In this document: piece by piece, positions 1-8,187 of the stretch
Numbering within the stretch: position 1 is the stretch's first letter
Layout of the letters: every line of letters begins with the position of its first letter
Assembly (NCBI RefSeq): GCF_000093085.1
Contig: NC_014219.1
Coordinates: 1,790,384 to 1,854,383, forward strand
Source of the DNA: [Bacillus] selenitireducens MLS10
GTDB lineage: Bacteria; Bacillota; Bacilli; Bacillales; Salisediminibacteriaceae
Direction of reading: 5' to 3'
Length of the DNA: 64,000 nt
Translations under genes and position numbers: made by a program
Notes under the pieces: model-generated
Told to the model about the DNA's origin: nothing
The model's input: only the letters and a program-made list of their open reading frames with translations
Database searches by the model: none

Positions 1-608
1 TCATCTTCTGTCACAATGATGACCGTTGTACCCTGTTTCTCGGCAAACGCAAGCAGGTGATCAATGACCTCTTTGCCTCGTTCTCCCGGCAGGGCTTTCG
101 TCGGCTCATCTGCGAGAATAATCTTTGGATTATTCATGAGAATTCGGGCGATGGTTGCGAGAATCTGTTTTTCGTCATCAAGAGCTTCGATTGATTCATT
201 CATTTCCAGCTCAGGAAAATCGAGATCATGTAAAATCTCATGGGCGCGTTTCAGTCGAGATGGATATTTCGGGTCATCTTCGGATAGACCGAGAAGCAAA
301 TTTTCTTTAATTGACATATAAGGCATGAGTACACTCTCGTCGTTCATGAACCCGATCGTTTGTACACGCCAATCTGAGCGCTTCTTAATGTCAATGATAT
401 CCTGCCCGAACACTTCAACGGATCCCTTATTTGGGGGCGTCATTGCGGCGATCATTTGCAGCAGTGTGGATTTACCCGTACCTTCCTTGCCTGAAATGGC
501 AATCAGTTCCCCTTCTTTGACCTGAAAATTCATGTCTTCAAAAATAACGTGCATCTGTTCACCGTCTGAGAACCGTTTTAATACATTTGAAAGCGAGATT
601 GCGTTCAT
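1..608 (-). CDS. ABC transporter ATP-binding protein, degenerate motifs, 3' end outside window
   Basis: The reading frame starts at the ATG at 608, with a GGAGGTG ribosome site just before it, and is open for 202 codons to the window edge. It is an ABC nucleotide-binding domain of the LolD/MacB-like type. Walker A is intact (GKEGTGKST, residues 40-48) and so is Walker B (IILADEPT, 163-170). Other motifs are eroded: the Q-loop Gln is Asn (FMND, 87-90), the LSGGQ signature is LDDEK (143-147), the D-loop ALD is ALP, and the H-loop VTHD reads VTED (199-202). It probably binds ATP but may hydrolyse it poorly. The partner permease would lie to the left, outside the window. The fold is certain; the transported substrate is unknown. 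Confidence 0.85.
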   Translation of the reverse strand, partial: MNAISLSNVLKRFSDGEQMHVIFEDMNFQVKEGELIAISGKEGTGKSTLLQMIAAMTPPNKGSVEVFGQDIIDIKKRSDWRVQTIGFMNDESVLMPYMSIKENLLLGLSEDDPKYPSRLKRAHEILHDLDFPELEMNESIEALDDEKQILATIARILMNNPKIILADEPTKALPGERGKEVIDHLLAFAEKQGTTVIIVTED

Positions 609-764
609 GATGGCACCTCCGGAAAGTCTGTATTTTCATGATGAAAATATTGAATCTTACATCTATTAAACCATGCTTCTAAAGTGATTGAAACCGCTAT
701 CACGAAAAAGAAATGACAGTTTTGTAACATTTCAGTCTTTTCATGTTGTAAACCTCTTTATAGA

Positions 765-1421
765 TTAAAGTGCACCATCCTGGAATCGTCGCAGGTCTTT
801 TTTATCACCGATCATCACGAGGATATCACCCTGGTGAAGCACATCGTTTGGGTCAGGGGTTACATCCACTTTATTTCTTTGTTTGATCGCGATGACTGTA
901 CAGCCGTATTTTGCACGTATATCCAAATCAACTAACGTTTTACCTGAGATTTTATTCGTTGCAAGCAGTTCCACGATACTGTAGTCCGACGACAAATCAA
1001 TGTAATCCAGTACTTTTTCCGATGTCAGGAATTCTGCGATCCGGTTTCCCATTTCTTCTTCCGGATGGAAGATACGGTCAGCACCGATTTTTTCCAATAC
1101 TTTATGATGATAAGCGTTTTGTGCTTTTACCCATACCTCAGGGATATTGAGATCTTTCAGATGAAGGACAGTTAAAATACTTGCCTGAATATCCTCACCA
1201 ATAGCGACAATCACGTATTCAAAATTCTTAATGCCCAAGCGGATTAAATTGGCTTCGTCAGTGGTGTCAAGTGTCATGGAGTGTGTCGAAAATTTTTCCA
1301 TCGCTTCTACTTTTTTAGGATTTTGGTCAATAGCAAGGACTTCATGCCCCATGTGATGAAGTTCACGGCACATACTTGAACCGAAACGCCCCAACCCTAT
1401 GATCGCAAATTGCTTTTTCAT
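765..1421 (-). CDS. ktrA: KtrA-type potassium uptake regulatory (RCK) protein
   Basis: This is a cytosolic gating ring subunit that binds nucleotide (RCK_N) and, by family knowledge, cyclic di-AMP (RCK_C), and controls a KtrB potassium channel. The Rossmann motif IIGLGRFGSS is at the N-terminus, the 'KAQN..HHKVLEKIGAD' RCK block lies mid-protein, and a TrkA_C domain fills roughly residues 135-218. The ATG at 1421 is chosen because AGAAGG lies 9 nt upstream; a longer frame to 1463 has no ribosome site. The length, 218 aa, fits the family. No ktrB adjoins it: downstream is the ABC ATPase. It is divergent from uspA, and the two promoters overlap. It is a paralogue of ktrC at 7425. Confidence 0.93.
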   Translation of the reverse strand: MKKQFAIIGLGRFGSSMCRELHHMGHEVLAIDQNPKKVEAMEKFSTHSMTLDTTDEANLIRLGIKNFEYVIVAIGEDIQASILTVLHLKDLNIPEVWVKAQNAYHHKVLEKIGADRIFHPEEEMGNRIAEFLTSEKVLDYIDLSSDYSIVELLATNKISGKTLVDLDIRAKYGCTVIAIKQRNKVDVTPDPNDVLHQGDILVMIGDKKDLRRFQDGAL

Positions 1422-1453
1422 TTTATACAACCTTCTTTTGTGTGTGATGCTTA

Positions 1454-1491
1454 AGTATAGCATTTACACTTTTCCTATTTCAAGTTAAGAT
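1454..1491. promoter_or_regulatory. overlapping divergent promoters of ktrA and uspA
   Basis: Plus strand: TTTACA (1463-1468), 17 bp, TAAGAT (1486-1491), reading into uspA. Minus strand: TTGAAA (complement of 1478-1483), 18 bp, TATACT (complement of 1454-1459), reading into ktrA. The two elements interleave in the same 38 bp, so RNA polymerase could occupy only one at a time. This is inferred from consensus matching only. Confidence 0.6.
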
Positions 1492-1528
1492 AAAGAAGAT
1501 ATGAGGCTGAGAAGGAGTGGATAATTGT

Positions 1529-1951
1529 ATGATAATCGTACCAGTTGATGGCTCTGATAGAAGTGTCGAAGTGTTAACGTATGCGAAAGAAATGGCTGAA
1601 AAATACAAAACAGAACTGTTATTAATCAATGTGCAACCAAAAAATGATGGGACTTTTTCCATTGAACATGTCGACGACGCAGACTGGATAAAAGGTAAAG
1701 AAGAATTTGGCATGGAGAGGCTGAGAGAAGCTGCTGAAAGATTGACCGGAGATGTGCCGGTTTCAATGAAAGTACGCTTTGGAATTCCTTCTATTGAGAT
1801 TACGTCTGAAGCGAAGGAACAGGGCGCGATGTGTATTGTCATGGGCTCGCGGGGGAACGGTCCTGTCGTTAGCGCGATTCTTGGGAGTGTAAGTTATGGT
1901 GTTCTTCACCTGTCTCCGTGCCCGGTAACCATTATCCCATCAAAACTGTAA
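1529..1951 (+). CDS. universal stress protein (UspA family)
   Basis: A small cytosolic single-domain Usp protein of 140 aa. The fold signature is visible: an N-terminal strand IIVPVDGSDRS and the C-terminal ATP-binding motif GSRGNGPVV...GSVSYGVL (G-2x-G-9x-G-S type), followed by CPVTII. This suggests an ATP-binding Usp. The ATG at 1529 is preferred over the GTG at 1517 because the GGAG ribosome site (1514-1517) overlaps that GTG and is 11 nt from the ATG. It lies 15 nt upstream of the MscS gene, so the two are probably co-transcribed; together with ktrA the block looks like a stress and ion-homeostasis group. Its ligand and role are unknown. Confidence 0.9.
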   Translation: MIIVPVDGSDRSVEVLTYAKEMAEKYKTELLLINVQPKNDGTFSIEHVDDADWIKGKEEFGMERLREAAERLTGDVPVSMKVRFGIPSIEITSEAKEQGAMCIVMGSRGNGPVVSAILGSVSYGVLHLSPCPVTIIPSKL

Positions 1952-1966
1952 GGAAGGCGCTGTTAT

Positions 1967-3076
1967 ATGCTTGATTTTATTGATCCTGATGTCTGGTATT
2001 TGTCATTTACATGGCAGGAAATCGCAATTTCGTTTGTCATCTTTTTTGTTTTTCTGTTATTCAGGAAACTTTTCACCAACTACTTATTTCGTTTTGTTTT
2101 GTACTTATCGAGAAAAGCACCCGTTGATATTGTAACAAACGTCCTGCTCGCGTTTGAGAAGCCGATCCGTTTGTTTTTTGTTTTTCTCGGGATATACGCA
2201 TCACTGACGTATCTGTCACTGCCTGCAGCTGTCGATGCAACACTGTCAAATTTGATGCGGTCTCTCATCATTATTCATATAGCGATCGGATTTTATAATT
2301 TAACGGCTTCGAATTCTTTGGTGTTTTCAAGAATTGGTCATAAATTAAACGTTGATCAGGACGACATTCTGATCCCTTTTTTATCAAAACTCGTTCGTGT
2401 TGCCATTATCGTCATGACTTTATCCATAGTGGCATCGGAGTGGAATTATAATGTAAGCGGTTTTGTTGCAGGTCTTGGCCTTGGAGGACTGGCATTTGCA
2501 CTTGCTGCTCAGGATACGGTTGCAAACTTTTTTGGCGGTGTAATCATTATTGCTGACAAGCCGTTTACAATTGGTGACTGGATTAAGACCCCTTCTGTAG
2601 AAGGGTTTGTGGAGGATATTAATTTCAGGAGTACAAAAGTGCGGACATTCGCCGACACGATCGTAGTCATCCCGAACAAGACCGTTGCGCATGAACCGAT
2701 TGAGAATCTGACTCAGATGAGAAAGCGTCAGGTTATGTTTTCACTGGGTGTTCAGTATTCCACACCAAGAGAAAAAATCGAAACTTGTGTAGCAAGAATC
2801 AAGGAACTGCTGACAAACAGTCCTGACGTCGATCAGGAACTGCTGATTGTGAAATTCAGTGAATTTAATGACAGCAGTCTCGATATACTGATTTATTATT
2901 TTACCAAGCCGACTGCATGGGTTCAGCATCTCGAAGTAAAAGAGTCGCTGAACCTCAGTATGATGAAAATTCTCGAAGAAGAGGGCGTCTCTGTGGCATT
3001 CCCGTCTACAAGTATCTATGTGGAAAAACAGGGAGAGGTTAAAATCGATTCCGGGGGTGAAAAAGATGATCAGTGA
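1967..3076 (+). CDS. MscS-family mechanosensitive ion channel (YhdY-like)
   Basis: A 369-aa membrane channel that opens under membrane tension to release osmolytes. There are several N-terminal hydrophobic helices (about residues 15-35, 65-90, 95-115, 140-160). The pore-lining TM3 is rich in Gly and Ala (VAGLGLGGLAFALAAQD, about 167-185), and is followed by the conserved NFFGG and the beta domain with ...GDWIKTPSVEGFVEDINFRST. The larger size and extra helices resemble B. subtilis YhdY or E. coli YbdG/YnaI rather than minimal MscS. The start is supported by AAGGAAGG upstream. Its 3' end overlaps the glutaredoxin gene by 11 bp. A second MscS channel lies at 6439. Confidence 0.9.
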   Translation: MLDFIDPDVWYLSFTWQEIAISFVIFFVFLLFRKLFTNYLFRFVLYLSRKAPVDIVTNVLLAFEKPIRLFFVFLGIYASLTYLSLPAAVDATLSNLMRSLIIIHIAIGFYNLTASNSLVFSRIGHKLNVDQDDILIPFLSKLVRVAIIVMTLSIVASEWNYNVSGFVAGLGLGGLAFALAAQDTVANFFGGVIIIADKPFTIGDWIKTPSVEGFVEDINFRSTKVRTFADTIVVIPNKTVAHEPIENLTQMRKRQVMFSLGVQYSTPREKIETCVARIKELLTNSPDVDQELLIVKFSEFNDSSLDILIYYFTKPTAWVQHLEVKESLNLSMMKILEEEGVSVAFPSTSIYVEKQGEVKIDSGGEKDDQ

Positions 3077-3296
3077 ACCGATTACCGTTTATATCAGCAA
3101 AGGCTGTCCATATTGTGAGAAAGTCATTGCACACCTTGAAGAACATGATGCAACTTTTCAAGTGAAGAATGTATCTGAAGATGATGATGCTTTTAAGGAA
3201 TGGAAATCCATTAACCCTATGGGCACACCATTGACTGTGAAAGGGGACCGTCAAGTTCTCGGATTCAGTGCCGAAAAACTTGATGCATTGATTTAA
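3066..3296 (+). CDS. glutaredoxin-like protein
   Basis: A 76-aa thioredoxin-fold redox protein with the dithiol CPYC motif (Cys14 and Cys17), then the conserved TP (MGTPLTVKG) and a C-terminal GF(S)..KLD segment typical of bacterial NrdH or glutaredoxin-like proteins. It probably reduces disulfides in the cytosol. Bacilli use bacillithiol, whose synthase BshC is also in this window (49267), so a bacilliredoxin-like role is possible but not shown. The ATG at 3066 follows GGGGGTG and overlaps the mscS stop; the longer frame from 3018 has no ribosome site. It forms part of the uspA-mscS-grx run. Confidence 0.85.
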   Translation: MISEPITVYISKGCPYCEKVIAHLEEHDATFQVKNVSEDDDAFKEWKSINPMGTPLTVKGDRQVLGFSAEKLDALI

Positions 3297-3329
3297 TTGT
3301 GATTTGTTTAGGAGTGGAGGGACGCCGTC

Positions 3330-4370
3330 ATGAGATATGTGTCAATTGATGCAGTGAACCAGGGAGAACAGCTGGGTAAACATATTTTTGCGAGCGATGG
3401 ACGAATTCTTCTGAATGAAGGGGTGACGCTCACAGTTGGGCTGCTCTCAAAGCTCAGGCAAATGGGTGTTAATTCACTGTTTATAAAAGATGACCGATTT
3501 GATGATATCGAGATCGAAGAAGTAGTCTCAGAAACGACACGCAGGGAGACCATTCAAACGTTGTCAGATTCAATTCAGTTCATGCAGCAGGGAAGGAATC
3601 TGAACACGGAAGAAATACAGTCCAATGTTAATTCGATCATCGAAGAAATTCTTCAAAATTCGGACGTGCTGATTCATTTAACAGATATTCGGACAAAAGA
3701 AAATGAAATGTTCGTTCACCTCGTTAATGTGTGTATCATGGCTGTAATGATTGGCGTTCATATGAAGCTTTCTAAACCGAAACTGCAGGAACTGGCGACC
3801 GGTGCTGTATTACATGATATTGGGAAAATGGTTGACAAAGTCAAGGTTTCAGATATTCCAACCGGCTATAAACCGGATGATGAATTGATGAAACACCACA
3901 GTTGGAAGGGATTTAATGTACTGAGAAAATCACCTGATGTAAGTACTCTTTCTGCGCATATAGCGCTTGCTCACCATGAACACGTTGACGGAAGCGGGGA
4001 ACCCCGGGGGCTCGTCTCAGAAGATATTCATCTCCTTGCAAAAATTGTCTCTGTGGCGAATGAATATGATCACCTTACATCCGGTGAAACGAGGGTGTTT
4101 CCGCACGAGGCGTGTGAACACATTATGGCAAGAACGAATATCAGGCATGATCACAATGTTGTGTGGAAGTTTCTTCGATCGATAGCATTTTATCCAAATG
4201 GCAGTCAGATACAGTTGAGTAATGGTTTAACAGGAATTGTCATTGATCAGCACAGCGGACTCCCTCAAAGACCTATTGTCAGAGTATTTGACCCTGATGA
4301 GGACGGTACGATTTTCGAACAGATTGATCTTGCAAAGCAACCTACGATCTTTATTACAAAAGTTCACTGA
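3330..4370 (+). CDS. HD-GYP-like domain protein with altered GYP motif
   Basis: A 346-aa cytosolic protein. Residues 1-110 form an N-terminal region like those in front of HD-GYP phosphodiesterases. Residues 115-260 carry the HD metal site (LHDIGK, His162-Asp163), HH at 189-190, HHEHVDGSG at 215-223 and the late Asp in NEYDHLT. HD-GYP enzymes hydrolyse cyclic di-GMP. The signature here reads G-E-P-R-G-L (223-228) instead of G-Y-P-x-G-L, so the family-defining Tyr is Glu. The metal ligands remain, so activity is possible. The C-terminal part (about 270-346) is a small beta-rich extension. It stands alone, 33 nt after the glutaredoxin gene. Confidence 0.82.
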   Translation: MRYVSIDAVNQGEQLGKHIFASDGRILLNEGVTLTVGLLSKLRQMGVNSLFIKDDRFDDIEIEEVVSETTRRETIQTLSDSIQFMQQGRNLNTEEIQSNVNSIIEEILQNSDVLIHLTDIRTKENEMFVHLVNVCIMAVMIGVHMKLSKPKLQELATGAVLHDIGKMVDKVKVSDIPTGYKPDDELMKHHSWKGFNVLRKSPDVSTLSAHIALAHHEHVDGSGEPRGLVSEDIHLLAKIVSVANEYDHLTSGETRVFPHEACEHIMARTNIRHDHNVVWKFLRSIAFYPNGSQIQLSNGLTGIVIDQHSGLPQRPIVRVFDPDEDGTIFEQIDLAKQPTIFITKVH

Positions 4371-4453
4371 GCAGGTAAACTGAATTGCTTTTCAATTCGG
4401 TTTTCACTATGATAGGATTAGATAGATTCTGATTATGGAGGATGATGTAGACA

Positions 4454-5170
4454 ATGAAACAGATGGATGCAAATGAAATTATTCAGTTTATTTCCAACGC
4501 GGAGAAATCAACACCTGTCAAGGTACATATTAAAGGAAACCTGAACGGGATCAATTTTGGAGATAACACAAAGTCTTTTATTACCGGTGATACGGGTGTT
4601 CTTTTTGGTGAATGGAAAGACATTCAACCGGCGATTAAAGATAACCAGGCTCAAATTGAAGATTTTGTCGTGGAGAATGACCGACGCAATTCAGCGATTC
4701 CCCTTCTCGATATGAAGAATATCCATGCACGTATTGAACCGGGTGCCTTTATTCGTGAACAGGTTCATATCGGTGATTCTGCCGTTATTATGATGGGTGC
4801 CTCCATTAATATCGGTTCAGTGGTCGGTGACGGTACAATGATTGATATGAATGCGGTCCTTGGTGGACGGGCAACAGTCGGTAAAAACTGCCACATCGGA
4901 GCCGGTGCTGTTCTCGCAGGAGTTATTGAGCCGCCATCGGCCAAGCCGGTGGTTGTCGAAGATGGCGTCGTAGTTGGTGCAAACGCAGTGGTTCTTGAGG
5001 GTGTTACCGTCGGAGCTGGATCAGTTGTTGCAGCAGGTGCGATTGTGACGGAAGATGTGCCGCCAAATACGGTCGTTGCAGGAACACCGGCACGTGTCAT
5101 TAAGGAAATTGACGAGAAGACAAAAGGCAAGACAGAGATCAAAGCTGAACTGAGAAAATTGAGTGATTGA
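4454..5170 (+). CDS. dapH: 2,3,4,5-tetrahydropyridine-2,6-dicarboxylate N-acetyltransferase
   Basis: DapH acetylates tetrahydrodipicolinate with acetyl-CoA in the acetylated branch of the diaminopimelate/lysine pathway. The 238-aa protein has an N-terminal alpha domain (1-85) and then a left-handed beta-helix of isoleucine-rich hexapeptide repeats (about 90-205: [16 protein letters not shown]...[13 protein letters not shown]...). [15 protein letters not shown] is the characteristic loop. Length matches B. subtilis YkuQ (about 236 aa). A TATGGAGGATG ribosome site lies before the ATG. Its end overlaps the start of ykuR by 8 bp, so the two are translationally coupled. The product supplies meso-DAP for MurE (55265). 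Confidence 0.96.
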   Translation: MKQMDANEIIQFISNAEKSTPVKVHIKGNLNGINFGDNTKSFITGDTGVLFGEWKDIQPAIKDNQAQIEDFVVENDRRNSAIPLLDMKNIHARIEPGAFIREQVHIGDSAVIMMGASINIGSVVGDGTMIDMNAVLGGRATVGKNCHIGAGAVLAGVIEPPSAKPVVVEDGVVVGANAVVLEGVTVGAGSVVAAGAIVTEDVPPNTVVAGTPARVIKEIDEKTKGKTEIKAELRKLSD

Positions 5171-6326
5171 TGTGGATACTGTAAACTTCTTTGAGCGCCT
5201 GGTGAAAAATCGCCGGGCGCTTCATCAAATTCCAGAACCGGGTTTTAAGGAAGAAAAAACACAGCTCTTTTTGATGGCGAAACTGAAAGACCTTGATCCA
5301 GACGGACGACTCGTCATAAAGAAATGGCGGACAGGTCTGTTTGTCAAAATCCCCGGCCAGGCTCCGGTTAAAACAATCGGTTACAGGGCTGATATTGACG
5401 GGCTACCGATTGATGAGGAAACAGGTTTCGATTATCAATCCACGCATCACGGGATGATGCATGCATGCGGCCATGATTTTCACATGACGATCGCGCTTGG
5501 AATAGTTGAAAAGGTTATGACTGCCAAATTGAAGAATGATGTTGTTATCATTTTTCAACCGGCTGAAGAAGGTCCGGGAGGCGCGTTGCCAATCCTTGGG
5601 TCAGAAGATTTTGCTCCTTTTCGGCCTGATGAGATATACAGCCTGCATGTGGCTCCTGAGCTTCCTGTCGGTGTCATATCTACAAAACCGGGAACTCTTT
5701 TTGCGAATACAAGTGAACTGTTTATTGACTTGAAAGGAAAAGGCGGACACGCGGCTTATCCGCATCTGACGGATGATATGGCAGTGGCGGCCAGTTATCT
5801 TGTGACTCAGCTTCAGACGATCGTGTCACGCAACATCTCGCCTGCGGATGCGGCGGTTCTTACGATCGGAAAGATGACTGCAGGTACCAAGCAGAATATC
5901 ATTGCTGAGTCGGCAAGAATCGAAGGGACGATCAGGACCTTATCTGATGAATCGATGTCAGAGATCCGGCGGCGCATCGAAGGTATGATCAAAGGCATTG
6001 AAGCATCCTTTCAATGTCAGGTCACTGTTGATTATGGTTCTTCATACTGCCAGGTTTATAACGATCGTGAATTGGCGGAATCATTTATGGACTTTATGGC
6101 ATCGGATTCTTCTGTTGTCTTTCAAAAAGCCGATACAGCTATGACCGGAGAAGATTTCGGTTACTTTTTAAGGGAAATTCCAGGAGTGATGTGTTGGCTT
6201 GGTGTTGATAGTCAATCGGGCTTGCATACACCAACGCTTTCACCTGATGAGAGAGCGCTTGAAGTCGGTGTAAAAGCGTTTGATGAGTGGATTCGTTACA
6301 GGGATCAACTGACCGAATCTGAATAG
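5163..6326 (+). CDS. ykuR: N-acetyldiaminopimelate deacetylase
   Basis: A 387-aa M20-family metalloamidase that removes acetate from N-acetyl-LL-diaminopimelate, the later step of the acetylated DAP branch begun by DapH. Metal-binding motifs are present: [20 protein letters not shown] (metal His and Asp), QPAEEGPGG and the C-terminal [10 protein letters not shown] dimerisation lid domain fills about residues 175-290. The start is uncertain: GTG at 5163 (overlapping dapH) or GTG at 5172; neither has a strong ribosome site, as expected for a coupled gene. It is followed by a bidirectional terminator at 6399-6433. Confidence 0.94.
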   Translation: MIDVDTVNFFERLVKNRRALHQIPEPGFKEEKTQLFLMAKLKDLDPDGRLVIKKWRTGLFVKIPGQAPVKTIGYRADIDGLPIDEETGFDYQSTHHGMMHACGHDFHMTIALGIVEKVMTAKLKNDVVIIFQPAEEGPGGALPILGSEDFAPFRPDEIYSLHVAPELPVGVISTKPGTLFANTSELFIDLKGKGGHAAYPHLTDDMAVAASYLVTQLQTIVSRNISPADAAVLTIGKMTAGTKQNIIAESARIEGTIRTLSDESMSEIRRRIEGMIKGIEASFQCQVTVDYGSSYCQVYNDRELAESFMDFMASDSSVVFQKADTAMTGEDFGYFLREIPGVMCWLGVDSQSGLHTPTLSPDERALEVGVKAFDEWIRYRDQLTESE

Positions 6327-6398
6327 TGCAGGTAGCAGAATTTTCACTATCAAATCGAAGCAGCTGATCGTTGGGACCTTTGGATATGCAATGTAAAA

Positions 6399-6433
6399 AA
6401 ACGAACCGTTCACATTGTGAACGGTTCGTTTTA
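6399..6433. terminator. bidirectional terminator between ykuR and ykuT
   Basis: Near-perfect hairpin: ACGAACCGTTCACA (6401-6414) against TGTGAACGGTTCGT (6416-6429), flanked by A-rich and T-rich runs. It lies between convergent genes. Confidence 0.85.
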
Positions 6434-6438
6434 TTGTT

Positions 6439-7275
6439 TTACGATTCATCTTTTTGAATATAGACCTGATGCGGGAACGGAATTTCGATATTGTTTGCAT
6501 CCAGAGCCTCTTTAATGGCTTGACGCAGTTTTCGTTCCACGCCCCACTGTTCCATGTTCGCGGTTTGGGCAATAACACGGATTACGACATCACTGTCTCC
6601 AAGCCCCTGTACACCAACAACATGCGGACCATCAATGATGGCCTGTTCTTCTGAGGCTACCTGATCACAGGCCTTTTGCATAACAGCTACTGCTTCATCA
6701 ATATTCTCGCCATACGCAATACTGAAGTCAACAAGTGCACGCATGTTTGAACGTGAATGATTCGAGACATTACCGATATTCCGGTTCGGGATATAATGGA
6801 CGGTACCGTCAAATCCCCGGATTCTTGTTGTGCGCAGTCCGACCTCCTCGACAACACCGTCAATTCCTGAAACTGTAATGTATTCATCAACTTCAATCTG
6901 CTTCTCAAGTAAAATGAAGAAGCCTGTCACAACATCACTCACGAGACCCTGTGCCCCAAAACCAATTGCAAGACCAATGATACCTGCACCGGCAATCAGC
7001 GCTGACACATTGTATTCAAAGACACCGGCAATCAGTGTGATCAGAATAAAAATTAAAATGTACGAGAAAATATTGATTGACAGTTTTTCCAAGGTTTTTG
7101 TTCGTCCTGCGTGAATGTTTCTGGTTTCGCTCATTTTGACAAATGATCGGCTGATCATTTTTGTACCTATTGCACGCACAATGGCAAAGACGATAAGCAG
7201 CAGGATCAGCTGCATGCCTATTGTGAATGCTTTTGTACCGAGATCTCCCCAATTAATGTCTGTAAAAAACTCCAT
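6439..7275 (-). CDS. ykuT: small-conductance mechanosensitive channel (YkuT-like)
   Basis: A 278-aa MscS-type channel protecting against hypo-osmotic shock. Three transmembrane helices (about 15-38, 62-85, 90-115) lead into the pore helix (AGAGIIGLAIGFGAQGLVSD) and the cytosolic vestibule (...GVVEEVGLRTTRIRGFDG, IPNRNIGNVSNHSR). The ATG at 7275 follows AGGAGG; a frame extending 7 codons upstream lacks a ribosome site. Position next to dapH-ykuR matches B. subtilis ykuQ-ykuR-ykuS-ykuT; ykuS is missing here. It differs strongly from the larger MscS homologue at 1967, so the organism has at least two channel types. Confidence 0.92.
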   Translation of the reverse strand: MEFFTDINWGDLGTKAFTIGMQLILLLIVFAIVRAIGTKMISRSFVKMSETRNIHAGRTKTLEKLSINIFSYILIFILITLIAGVFEYNVSALIAGAGIIGLAIGFGAQGLVSDVVTGFFILLEKQIEVDEYITVSGIDGVVEEVGLRTTRIRGFDGTVHYIPNRNIGNVSNHSRSNMRALVDFSIAYGENIDEAVAVMQKACDQVASEEQAIIDGPHVVGVQGLGDSDVVIRVIAQTANMEQWGVERKLRQAIKEALDANNIEIPFPHQVYIQKDES

Positions 7276-7424
7276 ATGTACATCCTCCTCTAACATGATT
7301 TCATTTTAGTCGACTCTTAAAATAGTACCACAAACACAAGGGGGGTTAAACATCGTATGTCCCTCATTACGAATAAAATGTGGTAAAATGAGATATTGAC
7401 CGTTATTGCTATGGAGGAATCAGA

Positions 7425-8090
7425 ATGAAAAAACAATTTGCCGTGATCGGCCTTGGCCGATTCGGGGGAAGTATTACAAAGGCATTGAGCAGGGCAGGCT
7501 ATGAAGTCCTTGCCATTGATACTAACGAAGAAAAGGTCAACCAATTCGCATCTGTGGCAACACATGCTGTTGTGGCGGACGCTACAGAGGAGCATACATT
7601 AAAAAGTCTTGGGATCGGTAATTTTGATCATGTTGTCGTGGCGATTGGTGACAATATTCAATCCAGTATTTTGACTACCCTGATGCTTGTCGAGCAAAAT
7701 GTGAATCATATTACGGTGAAAGCACAAAATGATTATCATGAAAAAGTGCTTCTTAAAATTGGGGCTCACAAAGTTGTTCATCCGGAACGGGATATGGGCA
7801 TTCGGATCGCACATAATATTGTCTCGAAAAATGTACTGGACTATCTGGAACTGTCTGATGAGTACAGTATCGTTGAACTGGTTGCAGGCCGTAAGGTTGA
7901 TGGGAAGTCATTGATTGAGCTCGACTTGCGTGCGATTTATGATTGTAATGTCATGGCTGTGAAACGGGATGAAGATGTCAATGTTTCACCTTCTCCTGAC
8001 GATATTCTTTATGATGGGGATATTATTATTGTGATTGGTGCAGACGAGGATATTACCCGGATGGAAGAAGAGCTGTTTCCGGATTCTTAA
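7425..8090 (+). CDS. ktrC: KtrC-type potassium uptake regulatory protein
   Basis: A 221-aa RCK protein with the Rossmann motif VIGLGRFGGS, the mid block VKAQNDYHEKVL.KIGAHKVVHPE and a C-terminal TrkA_C domain. By homology it is the gating ring of a KtrD-type low-affinity potassium channel and binds ATP/ADP and cyclic di-AMP. The position just before rnjA matches B. subtilis ykqB/ktrC. A GGAGG site precedes the ATG. It is monocistronic, ending at the terminator at 8141-8173. No channel subunit gene is present in the window, as in B. subtilis where ktrD lies elsewhere. It resembles the ktrA product closely over the whole length. Confidence 0.93.
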   Translation: MKKQFAVIGLGRFGGSITKALSRAGYEVLAIDTNEEKVNQFASVATHAVVADATEEHTLKSLGIGNFDHVVVAIGDNIQSSILTTLMLVEQNVNHITVKAQNDYHEKVLLKIGAHKVVHPERDMGIRIAHNIVSKNVLDYLELSDEYSIVELVAGRKVDGKSLIELDLRAIYDCNVMAVKRDEDVNVSPSPDDILYDGDIIIVIGADEDITRMEEELFPDS

Positions 8091-8140
8091 AAGATGTTTT
8101 GAAACATGCTGACGTTAGAAAAGCAGGTTCAGTTTTATAC

Positions 8141-8173
8141 AAAAAAGCCGGAGTTTTTAAGCTCCGGCTTTTT
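8141..8173. terminator. bidirectional terminator between ktrC and rnjA
   Basis: GC-rich hairpin AAGCCGGAG / CTCCGGCTT with A6 on one side and T7 on the other, between convergent genes. Confidence 0.88.
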
Positions 8174-8187
8174 TTGTGCTTCGTGTT

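Noticed and set aside
911-1150. Open frame of 79 codons on the plus strand inside ktrA
   Set aside because: It is antisense to a clear RCK gene, lacks a ribosome site and its product resembles no known protein; an ORF shadow.
765-1421. Cyclic di-AMP (ydaO) riboswitch before either ktr gene
   Set aside because: Both leaders are short and show none of the long paired structure of that riboswitch.
4765-5142. 125-codon minus-strand frame inside dapH
   Set aside because: The Thr/Pro/Ala-rich product mirrors the hexapeptide repeats of DapH; shadow.
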